Source: Sipunculus nudus (lineage: Eukaryota; Annelida; Sipuncula; Golfingiida; Sipunculidae). From it: DNA of 64,000 nucleotides. The notes beneath the pieces are model-generated. The model worked only from the letters and a program-made list of their open reading frames with translations. It was not told the DNA's origin and made no database searches. Positions 1 through 12,091 of the stretch are shown here, piece after piece. The DNA lies in the NCBI GenBank assembly GCA_026874595.1, contig CM049310.1, forward strand, positions 33,979,558-34,043,557, given 5' to 3'. A program made the position numbers and the translations under genes. Every line of letters begins with the position of its first letter. Position 1 is the first letter of the stretch.

Positions 1-690
1 TCTAGAGCACTGAGATTATGAGAACATGTGACATTAAACTCTACCATTAGAGGTTGTTGTCTCCAAATACTGGATGGTCAAACAGTTTCAAGTATTACAT
101 TGTTTGAGTCACTTTAACAAACACTGACAACGTAGAGTTTCAGTGAAACTGATCATTAAAATATGAATTACATAACGGTTACATAAACACATAACCTCTC
201 CAGTAACTATCACAGAGAGCGCAATAAACATGAGAGCAACAGAAATAGGTGTGAATGTCAACCATTAAACCCCAGTCCGAGGGTACGAAAAAGAAATATT
301 GGGCAACCTGCTGCTTTAGTTAATGGCCTCTTTTCATCACCGGTCATGTGTCGTCCGTCAAAAACCAGCACAGCGCCGGGCCGGGAGACTATAAGCGCTT
401 GAAAATCACTTGAAAGTATTGACTCATTCTGTCTGGGAAAACATACATGCGGCAACAGACTATACGCAGACGGCGATATGTGATGAGGCAATGCGACGTA
501 TTTTTAGCAATCAATTTTAAAAATTCAGCGGATTTCGTTTTTAAAGAGGCCATAACCCCGAGATACGGAAATACACCATACATTTTCCGGAGGGTGTGTC
601 AGCCGAGTTGACTTATATCCTTACCGATTTTATGGTGCCGCTCATATCTAAATGAAAAAAAAACATAATTAAAAAAAAAAAAAACAAGAA
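1..690. other. Non-coding AT-rich sequence
   Basis: I recognise no gene, RNA or repeat here. The two short minus-strand frames between 258 and 583 match no family I know and lie in alternative frames of each other. A-rich runs occur near 655-690, just before the 380-bp repeat array. Confidence 0.6.
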
Positions 691-2175
691 TTTTAATACT
701 GATACATCATTGTAGTTTTTTTCTAAACAGATTTAGTGTTTGCTTTGTACGCCCACACACAAGTTGTATCAACCATGTTGATTGTAATACCTTATTTTCT
801 TTTAGCTTGGGTGAATTCTAATCGATAATTGGCAAAAAGTTATAATCCGATCTGATCAACCTGCATATGCTGCAATAACATGTCCAGTCAACAACAGAAG
901 ATCAGCAGATCAGACGTTGTTGATCATATAAACTGGAATTTGATTAAATCTTTATTGAACATATATTAAACAGTTATGTTTATATTAAAATTTTAAATTT
1001 CTTTTATCATTTTCAAAATTATTTTTATATAAAAATATGAATTTTAATATTAAAATAACTAGATTTTTAGGCAAAAAGCATCATAATTTTAAAACAGATT
1101 AAGTAACTTTGCATTCTATGCCCAAACACAAGTTGCCCCACCCATGTAGATTGCATTACCTTATTATCTTTTTCCTTGGCCGAGTTCTAACTATAATTGG
1201 CAGCAAGTCAATGTGCTCAGCTCGGTCTAAGTTCATGTTCTCAGCTCGCTCATTAAACCACGATCTGATCAACCTGCATATGCTGTAATAACATGTCCAG
1301 TGAACAACGGAAGATCAAAAGATCAGACATTGTTGATCTAATAAACGGGAATTTATTCAATTCTTCTATTGAACTCACGGTTATGTTGATATTATGAATT
1401 TTATATTTTTATCATTTTCAATTTTTTTTATATGAATTTTAATACTGATGTTATGCAAAAAATCTGAAATTATATTTAGATTTGGTGTTTGCTTTGTACG
1501 CCTACACACATGTTGCCCCACCCATGTTGATTGTATTACCTTATTTAATTTTACCTTGGTGAGTTCTAATCGATAATTGGCAACAAGTCAATGTGCTCAG
1601 CTCGGTCCAGGTTCTTTGTTCTTCACGCTCATTAAACCACGACCCGATCAACCTGCATATGCTGTAATAACTTGTCCAGTGAAAAACGGAAGATCAAAAG
1701 ATCAGAAATTGTTCATCTCATAAACCGCAATTTATTCGATTTTTTATGGAATTCACGGTTATGTTTATATTTTAATTTTTATAGTTTTTATCATTTTCAT
1801 TTTTTGTAATAAATATGAACTTTAATACTGATATTATGCAAAAAGCTGCAAAATTTTAAACATATTTGATGTTTGCTTTATATGCCCACATACAAATTGT
1901 CCTACCCATGTTGATTGTATAACCTTATTATCTTTTACATTGGCCGAGTTCTAATCGATAATTGGCAGCAAGTCAATGTACTCAGCTCGGTCTAGGTTCA
2001 TGTTCTCAACTCGCTAATTAAACCACGATCTGATGAATCTGTATACACTGTAATACCATGTCCAGTGAACAACGGAAGATCAAAAGACCAGACATTGTTG
2101 ATCTCATAAACCGGAATTGATTCAAATTTTTATTGAATTCATAGTTATGTTTATATTCAATTTTTTTATCCAATT
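690..2175. repeat. Tandem array of four ~380-bp units
   Basis: Four successive units begin with the same TTTGC(T)TT-type block at about 739, 1108, 1488 and 1872, giving periods of roughly 369, 380 and 384 bp. Every unit carries ATCGATAATTGGCA or a close variant, then CAACCTGCATATGCTGTAAT or a close variant, then an inverted pair AGATCA/TGATCT separated by 8 bp (best in units 2 and 4). Units differ by about 10-15 percent by eye, so this array is much older than the 5-kb duplication. It resembles a short satellite or a multimeric non-autonomous element. No coding potential is seen. Confidence 0.85.
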
Positions 2176-2929
2176 GTTCACCAGTCCTTGGAGAGTTAGA
2201 CCGTGTAAACTTGACCTTGATCTGTTGAAATATATAATTTCTGTATGTAAACACAATAAATTTGAAAATTTACCCTCTCAACTTTGCGGATGAGAGCGTA
2301 TGGCGGTAGACATTTATCTGTTATATATATACAAAGCGATTAACAATCTGACCTACCTGTTTATGAGGAGCACCACGTCTAAAATGTAGATCATTTCTTT
2401 ACAAAAACATTATGTCTTGTTGTTGTGGAGAATCTGAAGGTACTCAACATAGGGATAATCCGACAAACAACCAATTAACTTCTATCTAAATGATTAACGC
2501 AATAAACTCCCTCCCTGGTAGTACCTTGAAATTGATAACTAACCGATTATCTATGTATGGAAAACGCCTAACATATACGTGAGCAGCTAGAAAACGGACG
2601 TACCTGTTGACATTAATACGCATGCGCATGTGGTACGTATGCAACAAAGCCAGGGATATGAAAAAGGGATACATGAGTAGGAAAGTCATCTGCCAGAGGA
2701 ATACCCCATCACTGACGTCAAAGTGTGGAATTTCCCCGTTTACATGCGTACGCGATTTCAATCGCTTAACTGAGCGGTCAAAGTGGTTTGCATACGTACC
2801 GCACACGCATATATGGATTGCCACCTGAATGATATCACAGCCGCTTGAATTCCTAATAGTGTAGTTTCGGTTGTTACTTGTCTGAGTCATTTCCTCATAG
2901 CTATTACTTATCTGACATTATCCTTTACA

Positions 2930-3012
2930 CACTATATGATCCATCTCTGTATTACTCACTTAATATTTGGGATAAATATTATGTAAATATTATAGAGATG
3001 GACCATATAGTG
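2930..3012. other. 83-nt imperfect hairpin, copy 1
   Basis: CACTATATGATCCATCTCT at the left pairs with AGAGATGGACCATATAGTG at the right, with one mismatch in 19 bp. The inner AT-rich sequence also pairs partly around a GGG loop. Size and shape recall a miRNA precursor or a very short inverted-repeat element. The orientation of any transcript is unknown. Confidence 0.6.
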
Positions 3013-3734
3013 GGGAAAACGCCAGGACCAAATCTAAAGTAAAATATACCTTAGCAAGGTTTCTTCTATTATCGCCTATATGTTATTCCGTACCGCCAGC
3101 ACTACCCCGCTCTCAGGCGGAAAGGCGTTATTACGACCCCTGCCGATGCCGTCTGTGGTAGTTCCATCGTCATAAACATTTAATTAGACACCCGGTGTGA
3201 TGTTTACAGCGGATAACCATTTAAGTCACAGTACATCCAAGAAGGTATTAATACCAGACAGCTCTCACTGATGTGTTTGCCGTGGTTACAGACTAGCAGT
3301 GTTTGCACACTTACATCCCGTGTATGTAACTGGGATTACCAAATTTTCTGTGAAAGTTTATAAAATTGTTGCAACTGCTGAAGTAATTGTCATTCTTGTG
3401 CAATACGAAATACAAAAGCTGTAGAACAGGGTCCGTTTGGTATAAAGGTTGTTACTATTATAAAGGTGTGTTCATGGTCAACCACTAATGTTATAAGGAT
3501 TTATTTTATTAGTCCTTGATTTTGCAGGTTGAATTTTCTTTAAATTTCGACCGAGGGCCTCACAATAAATAACACTACAATCAATAAACTTTCAACCTCT
3601 AACAACAATCATTCTTACAACAAATTGGATACAATAGTGACAATCATAAAAATTATAACAACCATAGTTTACATGGGCCGGTCAATAATGACCGTTATTG
3701 CCTCCATTGCAGTTATCCCCGTTCGTGTGTTTGT

Positions 3735-3990
3735 GTGTGTGTTTGTTCACAACAAACTCAAGTATTCATGAATGGAATCTCATGTTTTTCAGGGCATTTC
3801 GGGTTTGGGCTAATGAAAAAACGACTAAATATTTGTGCAGATCAGATACATGACCGGGCTCAGAAACATCGTCAAGGAATATTCACAAATCTACAGTTAC
3901 TTGTGTTGTGCAAAAATGAACCTGGGAATATCGGCCAAATATGTAAAGGCAAACACGTGGCGGAGGCTTACACTCGTTAGAATGCAGATG
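3735..3990 (+). repeat. Dispersed repeat family A, copy 1
   Basis: The sequence from the TTGTTCACAACAAACTCA region through ATGAATGGAATCTCATG to the GGAATATCGGCCAAATA region recurs, diverged, at 8827-9082 (same strand) and at 22322-22610, 22788-23015 and 26772-27805 (opposite strand). Shared signatures are ATGGAAT..CATG, CAAGGAATATTCAC and GAACCTGGGAATAT. The 81-codon frame here is not coding in the other copies. The class of element is not recognised. Confidence 0.75.
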
Positions 3991-4179
3991 TCAAGTTTTT
4001 CCTTAACAACTAAAAATGTATAAATTATTACAATAATGACCGTTATTTCAAAGTGGTTGCAACAGTACAGACAAGTACCAAATAACAAAATATCTTCATT
4101 TTTGTATGTTTGGTTGACGACTAGCGTTGGTTTCACGACTCACAATGGTATTTAAAGTGAGCCTTATGGCCTGCTTAGA

Positions 4180-4560
4180 GTCATAGCCATTTTCTTATTA
4201 TGAACCGCTATGCATACAAGCAATAACTGTTATCCCTCGGCGTAGCGACAGCCTGTCACCCAAAACGTCGAATTTAGATAAACTGAAGAACGATGGGGTT
4301 GTCGGATATCCCATTATTTTTTATAATAACACCCCTAAGGGTAAGTGGGCGATCCCACCTGAGGGGGCAGCCAATCGGGATATCTCCCGGCCCGGGGACC
4401 CAAAGCGAGGCTAAAGGATAACCGGCCTCGCACACTCTGACCTTGGCGCTGGAAGGGTTCAAACACTTGTCGACATAAGGCGAAATCTAAGTAGCCGCTG
4501 CGATAGTGTGAGCTTTTCACTACGCGCACCCTATCAGGACTGGCAGTATTATTATAGTTA
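4180..4560. other. GC-richer non-coding block
   Basis: A block of higher GC content than its surroundings, including a run from CCCCTAAGGG to GGCCCGGGGA. Two overlapping minus-strand frames of 62 and 64 codons cross it in different frames with no recognisable motif. It is repeated at 9272-9652 only because of the tandem duplication. It could be a remnant of a non-autonomous element, which I cannot name. Confidence 0.4.
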
Positions 4561-5827
4561 TCTGGACAACCATTTCGGCACTTCTGGTATTTTAAACGAA
4601 ATTCCTGTGTTGTTGTCTATTACCTGTGGGGAAAATCCCTACACTGGCGAGCATGCCTGCCAGCTCGTAAACTTAATATTTACGAGTAAGTGATCGAACC
4701 TGTATTTTGGCATATTCATTCTAAATTGTTCTCTTCAAATATTTTTTTTAACAACCGTATGTCACATAGTGACCGTAATACAGGGTGACACACTAGCTAT
4801 TGGGTTCGCATCAATTCTAGTACATGCAGATGTGCACGCCATTTCTGACACTAATTTGAATTTTCATCTACTTTTTGAACTGTCATTTTCCTGAGTTAAG
4901 ACAAAAAGTGACGTTATTCTGTTGGGGAAAATAATAATTATTACAGCCACGGTTGACTTACGTGTTTGCGTGCAGCAGTTTTTAATACCGAGGCTGGTTT
5001 TACTCGAAAAACTTGTCTTCACGGCTTCAGCGGGAGAATCATAACTTCAGGTAGGAGATTTCCATATGGCTATTTGTAAAACTCGAAAATCCGAAGTCAG
5101 AAGCAAGGATTTTTAAAAAAAATAAGCAATGATCGAAGCATAATTTAAAATGTTACTACATCAATGGAATTACCTTTTCATTTTTATTGATAGAATAAGG
5201 TCTATTCCATCATTATGTAAAAAATCAAAGTTATCCATCCGAAATTTTACACTATTTTTTGCTCGGAAATGCTCGGTTATAGTCCAAATGTGTAAAATTG
5301 GGAAGCCAAATGTCCAACGCACTGGTCATCATATCGTCAGCAAAAGTGTCAAGCATTTTCAATTTCTTCAATATGACATATTTTTCATAAACTCAATCTG
5401 TTTTGTAACATTCATGGTGCTGTTTTTATAATATATTATATTGATATTTTATTTCATTTTGTAAAGCAAGATTATATTAACTCGTCAATATTTTACGCTG
5501 TTACCGTATTTTATGATGGTGGAAACATGAACAAATTAAAGGTTTTGAAGATATGTTATACACGTAACAAATATGCCCAATAAAAATTACCCTGATGATA
5601 TCATGGAGACATAAACAGAAAATTTGACAGAACCTCAAAACGTCCAGTATATGTTTTACAAGGTTGTTTTGAACAAAATATTTTATTTTTCTTGTATAAA
5701 TTGAAAAACCTTTTCCATTGACCAAAATATTTCATCAGGATTATGAATCTCTGAAGCTCTTATCTATAATGTAATACTATTTATGCCAATTTAAATTTTA
5801 CATTTCATGGTCAGGTTGCACACATTG

Positions 5828-5832
5828 ATATA

Positions 5833-5881
<49 letters not shown>

Positions 5882-5892
5882 ATATATATAAA

Positions 5893-5927
<35 letters not shown>
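5828..5927. repeat. (TA)n microsatellite
   Basis: Nearly pure TA repeat with CATATACATA interruptions, directly abutting the terminus of an LTR-like element at 5928. The frame of alternating Ile and Tyr across it is a simple-repeat artefact. Confidence 0.95.
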
Positions 5928-5931
<4 letters not shown>

Positions 5932-6368
5932 ACGGAACCTAATATCAACATATCACGTATGCGTGATTAACATATATTTTGTCAAGAAGATAAAAAATCA
6001 GATTGAGTAACACTAGGGAGCGTGAAATTAGGGGAATGAATAAAGAAGTTTGTGGTTTTTTGTTAACAAATAACCATAATTTATTCTTAAAACAACCCTA
6101 ACATTACAATACAGTCAATCAATACAATTACACAGCACAACAGCAGTATAAGAACAAAGCGATACAATCACACAGTAAAATAAACAAAGTGCACAGTACC
6201 TGGATACCACCACTGTCACAGCGATAAGTCCTTTAAAATGTATAAGCCGGACGAACAGTTCACACAAATTCTCTAGGAGAATAACAGTCCAATGTTTAGC
6301 TCTTGTAACAATCCAAAAAGTAAACTGAAGACCAAATCAGATTCGTCACAAATCCAGAAGAAAATCTG
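5928..6368 (-). mobile_element. LTR-like element, truncated at duplication junction
   Basis: Begins TGTTACGGAACC and carries the family sequence up to AGAAAATCTG, where the tandem-duplication junction cuts it. By its promoter and polyadenylation signals the sense strand is minus, so this piece is the R/U5-like end. It is identical, bar about one base, to the start of the complete copy at 11028. Confidence 0.85.
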
Positions 6369-8021
6369 CATATGCTGTAATAACATGTCCAGTGAACAAC
6401 GGAAGATCAAAAGATCAGACATTGTTGATCTAATAAACGGGAATTTATTCAATTCTTCTATTGAACTCACGGTTATGTTGATATTATGAATTTTATATTT
6501 TTATCATTTTCAATTTTTTTTATATGAATTTTAATACTGATGTTATGCAAAAAATCTGAAATTATATTTAGATTTGGTGTTTGCTTTGTACGCCTACACA
6601 CATGTTGCCCCACCCATGTTGATTGTATTACCTTATTTAATTTTACCTTGGTGAGTTCTAATCGATAATTGGCAACAAGTCAATGTGCTCAGCTCGGTCC
6701 AGGTTCTTTGTTCTTCACGCTCATTAAACCACGACCCGATCAGCCTGCATATGCTGTAATAACTTGTCCAGTGAAAAACGGAAGATCAAAAGATCAGAAA
6801 TTGTTCATCTCATAAACCGCAATTTATTCGATTTTTTATGGAATTCACGGTTATGTTTATATTTTAATTTTTATAGTTTTTATCATTTTCATTTTTTGTA
6901 ATAAATATGAACTTTAATACTGATATTATGCAAAAAGCTGCAAAATTTTAAACATATTTGATGTTTGCTTTATATGCCCACATACAAATTGTCCTACCCA
7001 TGTTGATTGTATAACCTTATTATCTTTTACATTGGCCGAGTTCTAATCGATAATTGGCAGCAAGTCAATGTACTCAGCTCGGTCTAGGTTCATGTTCTCA
7101 ACTCGCTAATTAAACCACGATCTGATGAATCTGTATACACTGTAATACCATGTCCAGTGAACAACGGAAGATCAAAAGACCAGACATTGTTGATCTCATA
7201 AACCGGAATTGATTCAAATTTTTATTGAATTCATAGTTATGTTTATATTCAATTTTTTTATCCAATTGTTCACCAGTCCTTGGAGAGTTAGACCGTGTAA
7301 ACTTGACCTTGATCTGTTGAAATATATAATTTCTGTATGTAAACACAATAAATTTGAAAATTTACCCTCTCAACTTTGCGGATGAGAGCGTATGGCGGTA
7401 GACATTTATCTGTTATATATATACAAAGCGATTAACAATCTGACCTACCTGTTTATGAGGAGCACCACGTCTAAAATGTAGATCATTTCTTTACAAAAAC
7501 ATTATGTCTTGTTGTTGTGGAGAATCTGAAGGTACTCAACATAGGGATAATCCGACAAACAACCAATTAACTTCTATCTAAATGATTAACGCAATAAACT
7601 CCCTCCCTGGTAGTACCTTGAAATTGATAACTAACCGATTATCTATGTATGGAAAACGCCTAACATATACGTGAGCAGCTAGAAAACGAACGTACCTGTT
7701 GACATTAATACGCATGCGCATGTGGTACGTATGCAACAAAGCCAGGGATATGAAAAAGGGATACATGAGTAGGAAAGTCATCTGCCAGAGGAATACCCCA
7801 TCACTGACGTCAAAGTGTGGAATTTCCCCGTTTACATGCGTACGCGATTTCAATCGCTTAACTGAGCGGTCAAAGTGGTTTGCATACGTACCGCACACGC
7901 ATATATGGATTGCCACCTGAATGATATCACAGCCGCTTGAATTCCTAATAGTGTAGTTTCGGTTGTTACTTGTCTGAGTCATTTCCTCATAGCTATTACT
8001 TATCTGACATTATCCTTTACA

Positions 8022-8104
8022 CACTATATGATCCATCTCTGTATTACTAACTTAATATTTGGGATAAATATTATGTAAATATTATAGAGATGGACCATAT
8101 AGTG
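8022..8104. other. 83-nt imperfect hairpin, copy 2
   Basis: Second copy of the hairpin at 2930-3012 inside the duplicated block. Both 19-base terminal arms are unchanged, and the single difference (8049) falls in the weaker inner part. Confidence 0.6.
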
Positions 8105-8826
8105 GGGAAAACGCCAGGACCAAATCTAAAGTAAAATATACCTTAGCAAGGTTTCTTCTATTATCGCCTATATGTTATTCCGTACCGCCAGCACTACCCC
8201 GCTCTCAGGCGGAAAGGCGTTATTACGACCCCTGCCGATGCCGTCTGTGGTAGTTCCATCGTCATAAACATTTAATTAGACACCCGGTGTGATGTTTACA
8301 GCGGATAACCATTTAAGTCACAGTACATCCAAGAAGGTATTAATACCAGACAGCTCTCACTGATGTGTTTGCCGTGGTTACAGACTAGCAGTGTTTGCAC
8401 ACTTACATCCCGTGTATGTAACTGGGATTACCAAATTTTCTGTGAAAGTTTATAAAATTGTTGCAACTGCTGAAGTAATTGTCATTCTTGTGCAATACGA
8501 AATACAAAAGCTGTAGAACAGGGTCCGTTTGGTATAAAGGTTGTTACTATTATAAAGGTGTGTTCATGGTCAACCACTAATGTTATAAGGATTTATTTTA
8601 TTAGTCCTTGATTTTGCAGGTTGAATTTTCTTTAAATTTCGACCGAGGGCCTCACAATAAATAACACTACAATCAATAAACTTTCAACCTCTAACAACAA
8701 TCATTCTTACAACAAATTGGATACAATAGTGACAATCATAAAAATTATAACAACCATAGTTTACATGGGCCGGTCAATAATGACCGTTATTGCCTCCATT
8801 GCAGTTATCCCCGTTCGTGTGTTTGT

Positions 8827-9082
8827 GTGTGTGTTTGTTCACAACAAACTCAAGTATTCATGAATGGAATCTCATGTTTTTCAGGGCATTTCGGGTTTGG
8901 GCTAATGAAAAAACGACTAAATATTTGTGCAGATCAGATACATGACCGGGCTCAGAAACATCGTCAAGGAATATTCACAAATCTACAGTTACTTGTGTTG
9001 TGCAAAAATGAACCTGGGAATATCGGCCAAATAAGTAAAGGCAAACACGTGGCGGAGGCTTACACTCGTTAGAATGCAGATG
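8827..9082 (+). repeat. Dispersed repeat family A, copy 2
   Basis: Copy of 3735-3990 inside the tandem duplication. One substitution (9034) separates the two. Confidence 0.75.
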
Positions 9083-10919
9083 TCAAGTTTTTCCTTAACA
9101 ACTAAAAATGTATAAATTATTACAATAATGACCGTTATTTCAAAGTGGTTGCAACAGTACAGACAAGTACCAAATAACAAAATATCTTCATTTTTGTATG
9201 TTTGGTTGACGACTAGCGTTGGTTTCACGACTCACAATGGTATTTAAAGTGAGCCTTATGGCCTGCTTAGAGTCATAGCCATTTTCTTACTATGAACCGC
9301 TATGCATACAAGCAATAACTGTTATCCCTCGGCGTAGCGACAGCCTGTCACCCAAAACGTCGAATTTAGATAAACTGAAGAACGATGGGGTTGTCGGATA
9401 TCCCATTATTTTTTATAATAACACCCCTAAGGGTAAGTGGGCGATCCCACCTGAGGGGGCAGCCAATCGGGATATCTCCCGGCCCGGGGACCCAAAGCGA
9501 GGCTAAAGGATAACCGGCCTCGCACACTCTGACCTTGGCGCTGGAAGGGTTCAAACACTTGTCGACATAAGGCGAAATCTAAGTAGCCGCTGCGATAGTG
9601 TGAGCTTTTCACTACGCGCACCCTATCAGGACTGGCAGTATTATTATAGTTATCTGGACAACCATTTCGGCACTTCTGGTATTTTAAACGAAATTCCTGT
9701 GTTGTTGTCTATTACCTGTGGGGAAAATCCCTACACTGGCGAGCATGCCTGCCAGCTCGTAAACTTAATATTTACGAGTAAGTGATCGAACCTGTATTTT
9801 GGCATATTCAATCTAAATTGTTCTCTTCAAATATTTTTTTTAACAACCGTATGTCACATAGTGACCGTAATACAGGGTGACACACTAGCTATTGGGTTCG
9901 CATCAATTCTAGTACATGCAGATGTGCACGCCATTTCTGACACTAATTTGAATTTTCATCTACTTTTTGAACTGTCATTTTCCTGAGTTAAGACAAAAAG
10001 TGACGTTATTCTGTTGGGGAAAATAATAATTATTACAGCCACGGTTGACTTACGTGTTTGCGTGCAGCAGTTTTTAATACCGAGGCTGGTTTTACTCGAA
10101 AAACTTGTCTTCACGGCTTCAGCGGGAGAATCATAACTTTAGGTAGGAGATTTCCATATGGCTATTTGTAAAACTCGAAAATCCGAAGTCAGAAGCAAGG
10201 ATTTTTAAAAAAAATAAGCAATGATCGAAGCATAATTTAAAATGTTACTACATCAATGGAATTACCTTTTCATTTTTATTGATAGAATAAGGTCTATTCC
10301 ATCATTATGTAAAAAATCAAAGTTTTCCATCCGAAATTTTACACTATTTTTTGCTCGGAAATGCTCGGTTATAGTCCAAATGTGTAAAATTGGGAAGCCA
10401 AATGTCCAACGCACTGGTCATCATATCGTCAGCAAAAGTGTCAAGCATTTTCAATTTCTTCAATATGACATATTTTTCATAAACTCAATCTGTTTTGTAA
10501 CATTCATGGTGCTGTTTTTATAATATATTATATTGATATTTTATTTCATTTTGTAAAGCAAGATTATATTAACTCGTCAATATTTTACGCTGTTACCGTA
10601 TTTTATGATGGTGGAAACATGAACAAATTAAAGGTTTTGAAGATATGTTATACACGTAACAAATATGCCCAATAAAAATTACCCTGATGATATCATGGAG
10701 ACATAAACAGAAAATTTGACAGAACCTCAAAACGTCCAGTATATGTTTTACAAGGTTGTTTTGAACAAAATATTTTATTTTTCTTGTATAAATTGAAAAA
10801 CCTTTTCCATTGACCAAAATATTTCATCAGGATTATGAATCTCTGAAGCTCTTATCTATAATGTAATACTATTTATGCCAATTTAAATTTTACATTTCAT
10901 GGTCAGGTTGCACACATTG

Positions 10920-10924
10920 ATATA

Positions 10925-10983
<59 letters not shown>

Positions 10984-10992
10984 ATATATAAA

Positions 10993-11027
<35 letters not shown>
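10920..11027. repeat. (TA)n microsatellite
   Basis: Second copy of the TA array at 5828, 8 bp longer. It is the target into which the LTR-like element at 11028 inserted, because TA repeat also resumes just after that element at 12092. Confidence 0.95.
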
Positions 11028-11031
<4 letters not shown>

Positions 11032-12091
11032 ACGGAACCTAATATCAACATATCACGTATGCGTGATTAACATATATTTTGTCAAGAAGATAAAAAATCA
11101 GATTGAGTAACACTAGGGAGCGTGAAATTAGGGGAATGAATAAAGAAGTTTGTGGTTTTTTGTTAACAAATAACCATAATTTATTCTTAAAACAACCCTA
11201 ACATTACAATACAGTCAATCAATACAATTACACAGCACAACAGCAGTATAAGAACAAAGCGATACAATCACACAGTAAAATAAACAAAGTGCACAGTACC
11301 TGGATACCACCACTGTCACAGCGATAAGTCCTTTATAATGTATAAGCCGGACGAACAGTTCACACAAATTCTCTAGGAGAATAACAGTCCAATGTTTAGC
11401 TCTTGTAACAATCCAAAAAGTAAACTGAAGACCAAATCAGATTCGTCACAAATCCAGAAGAAAATCTGAAGAAAATCTATAATTGCCGCACTTATCGGAA
11501 TAGGTCCCACAAACTGACATACACGCTTCTGTGTCCGCTGGAATATTCTCTCACCTCTCTCTCGGCTTTAAAACACAGCCTCTTTATATAACTTTTCACC
11601 TCAAGCCGAGACTTTTCCATTTCTCGAACAATCTAAAGAACCTTACATGATAGTAGTAGTAGTAGTAGTTTATTATTAAAGTGCAACATGTACATGTTTT
11701 TCCGTTTTAAACATACATAGTAACACATCCAGCCTCTAGGGCTTATGAAGCACTATACTTTTAAACAATTAAAAAAAAAATATTGAGGTCCGGTTGTGAA
11801 TGAGATTAAAATTAAATAAATATAGATCATGTTAAATCAATTAAATAACATAACTTAAATATTATAAACACGCTCAAAGAACATACTAGAACAGAGAACG
11901 CCGTGTCAGGGTTCACACGTGGGCCAATGCGGATTAAACCGAGCCTGCCACATCCGGTCAGGCGATGCCGCTACAACACGAGCTACGCGTGGCACACAAA
12001 TAAAATGCCAACAACACATGGAACATCCGTGTGCACAATAAAACAATCATCTGTAAGACCGCTGCCCACAATAAAAGGGGCACCTGTTACA
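11028..12091 (-). mobile_element. LTR-like element (solo), complete
   Basis: Most complete minus-strand copy of a ~0.9-kb family found six times here. Termini are TGTTAC and TGTTACA, the TG..CA pattern of LTRs. Flanking ATAT on both sides fits a 4-bp target duplication but is uninformative inside a TA array. Read on the minus strand it has a TATA-like region, then a purine-rich leader following GAGCCGAGAG, and an AATAAA near the far end, the U3-R-U5 order of a retrotransposon LTR. No gag or pol lies beside it, so it is probably a solo LTR. It carries a nested insertion at about 11648-11880. A 67-codon frame at 11903 is incidental. Confidence 0.75.
11648..11880 (-). mobile_element. Nested insertion in LTR, probable retroposon 3' end
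   Basis: This segment interrupts the LTR relative to the copies at 23.7 and 37.6 kb. On the minus strand it ends in AATAATAAA followed by (CTA)6, the microsatellite-tailed 3' end common in non-LTR retroposons, and it contains an A10 run. AAAGAAC occurs on both sides (near 11636 and 11878) and may be a target duplication. The family is not identified. Confidence 0.55.

Larger units (their letters stand above)
1274..6368 (+). repeat. Tandem segmental duplication, copy 1
   Basis: This ~5.09-kb block is repeated immediately downstream with a constant offset of 5092 bp, which becomes 5100 bp after the (TA)n array. It starts inside the second 380-bp unit and ends inside an LTR-like element. I counted about nine single-base differences between copies (1651, 2597, 2957, 3942, 4198 among them) plus 8 bp of (TA)n length. 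All short open frames inside occur twice, which reflects copying and not selection on coding. Confidence 0.95.
6366..11468 (+). repeat. Tandem segmental duplication, copy 2
   Basis: Head-to-tail second copy of 1274-6368. At its left edge LTR sequence (AGAAAATCTG) runs directly into 380-bp-repeat sequence (CTGCATATGCTG), sharing only CTG. At its right edge the LTR continues uninterrupted, so this edge keeps the original arrangement. The TA array is 8 bp longer than in copy 1. Confidence 0.95.

Noticed and set aside
2486-2890. 134-codon minus-strand frame, present identically at 7578-7982
   Set aside because: Identity comes from the recent tandem duplication, not from selection. No domain is recognised and a 73-codon frame overlaps on the other strand.
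5807-6010. Frame of alternating Ile and Tyr
   Set aside because: Translation of (TA)n. The same applies to the frame at 60129-60329.
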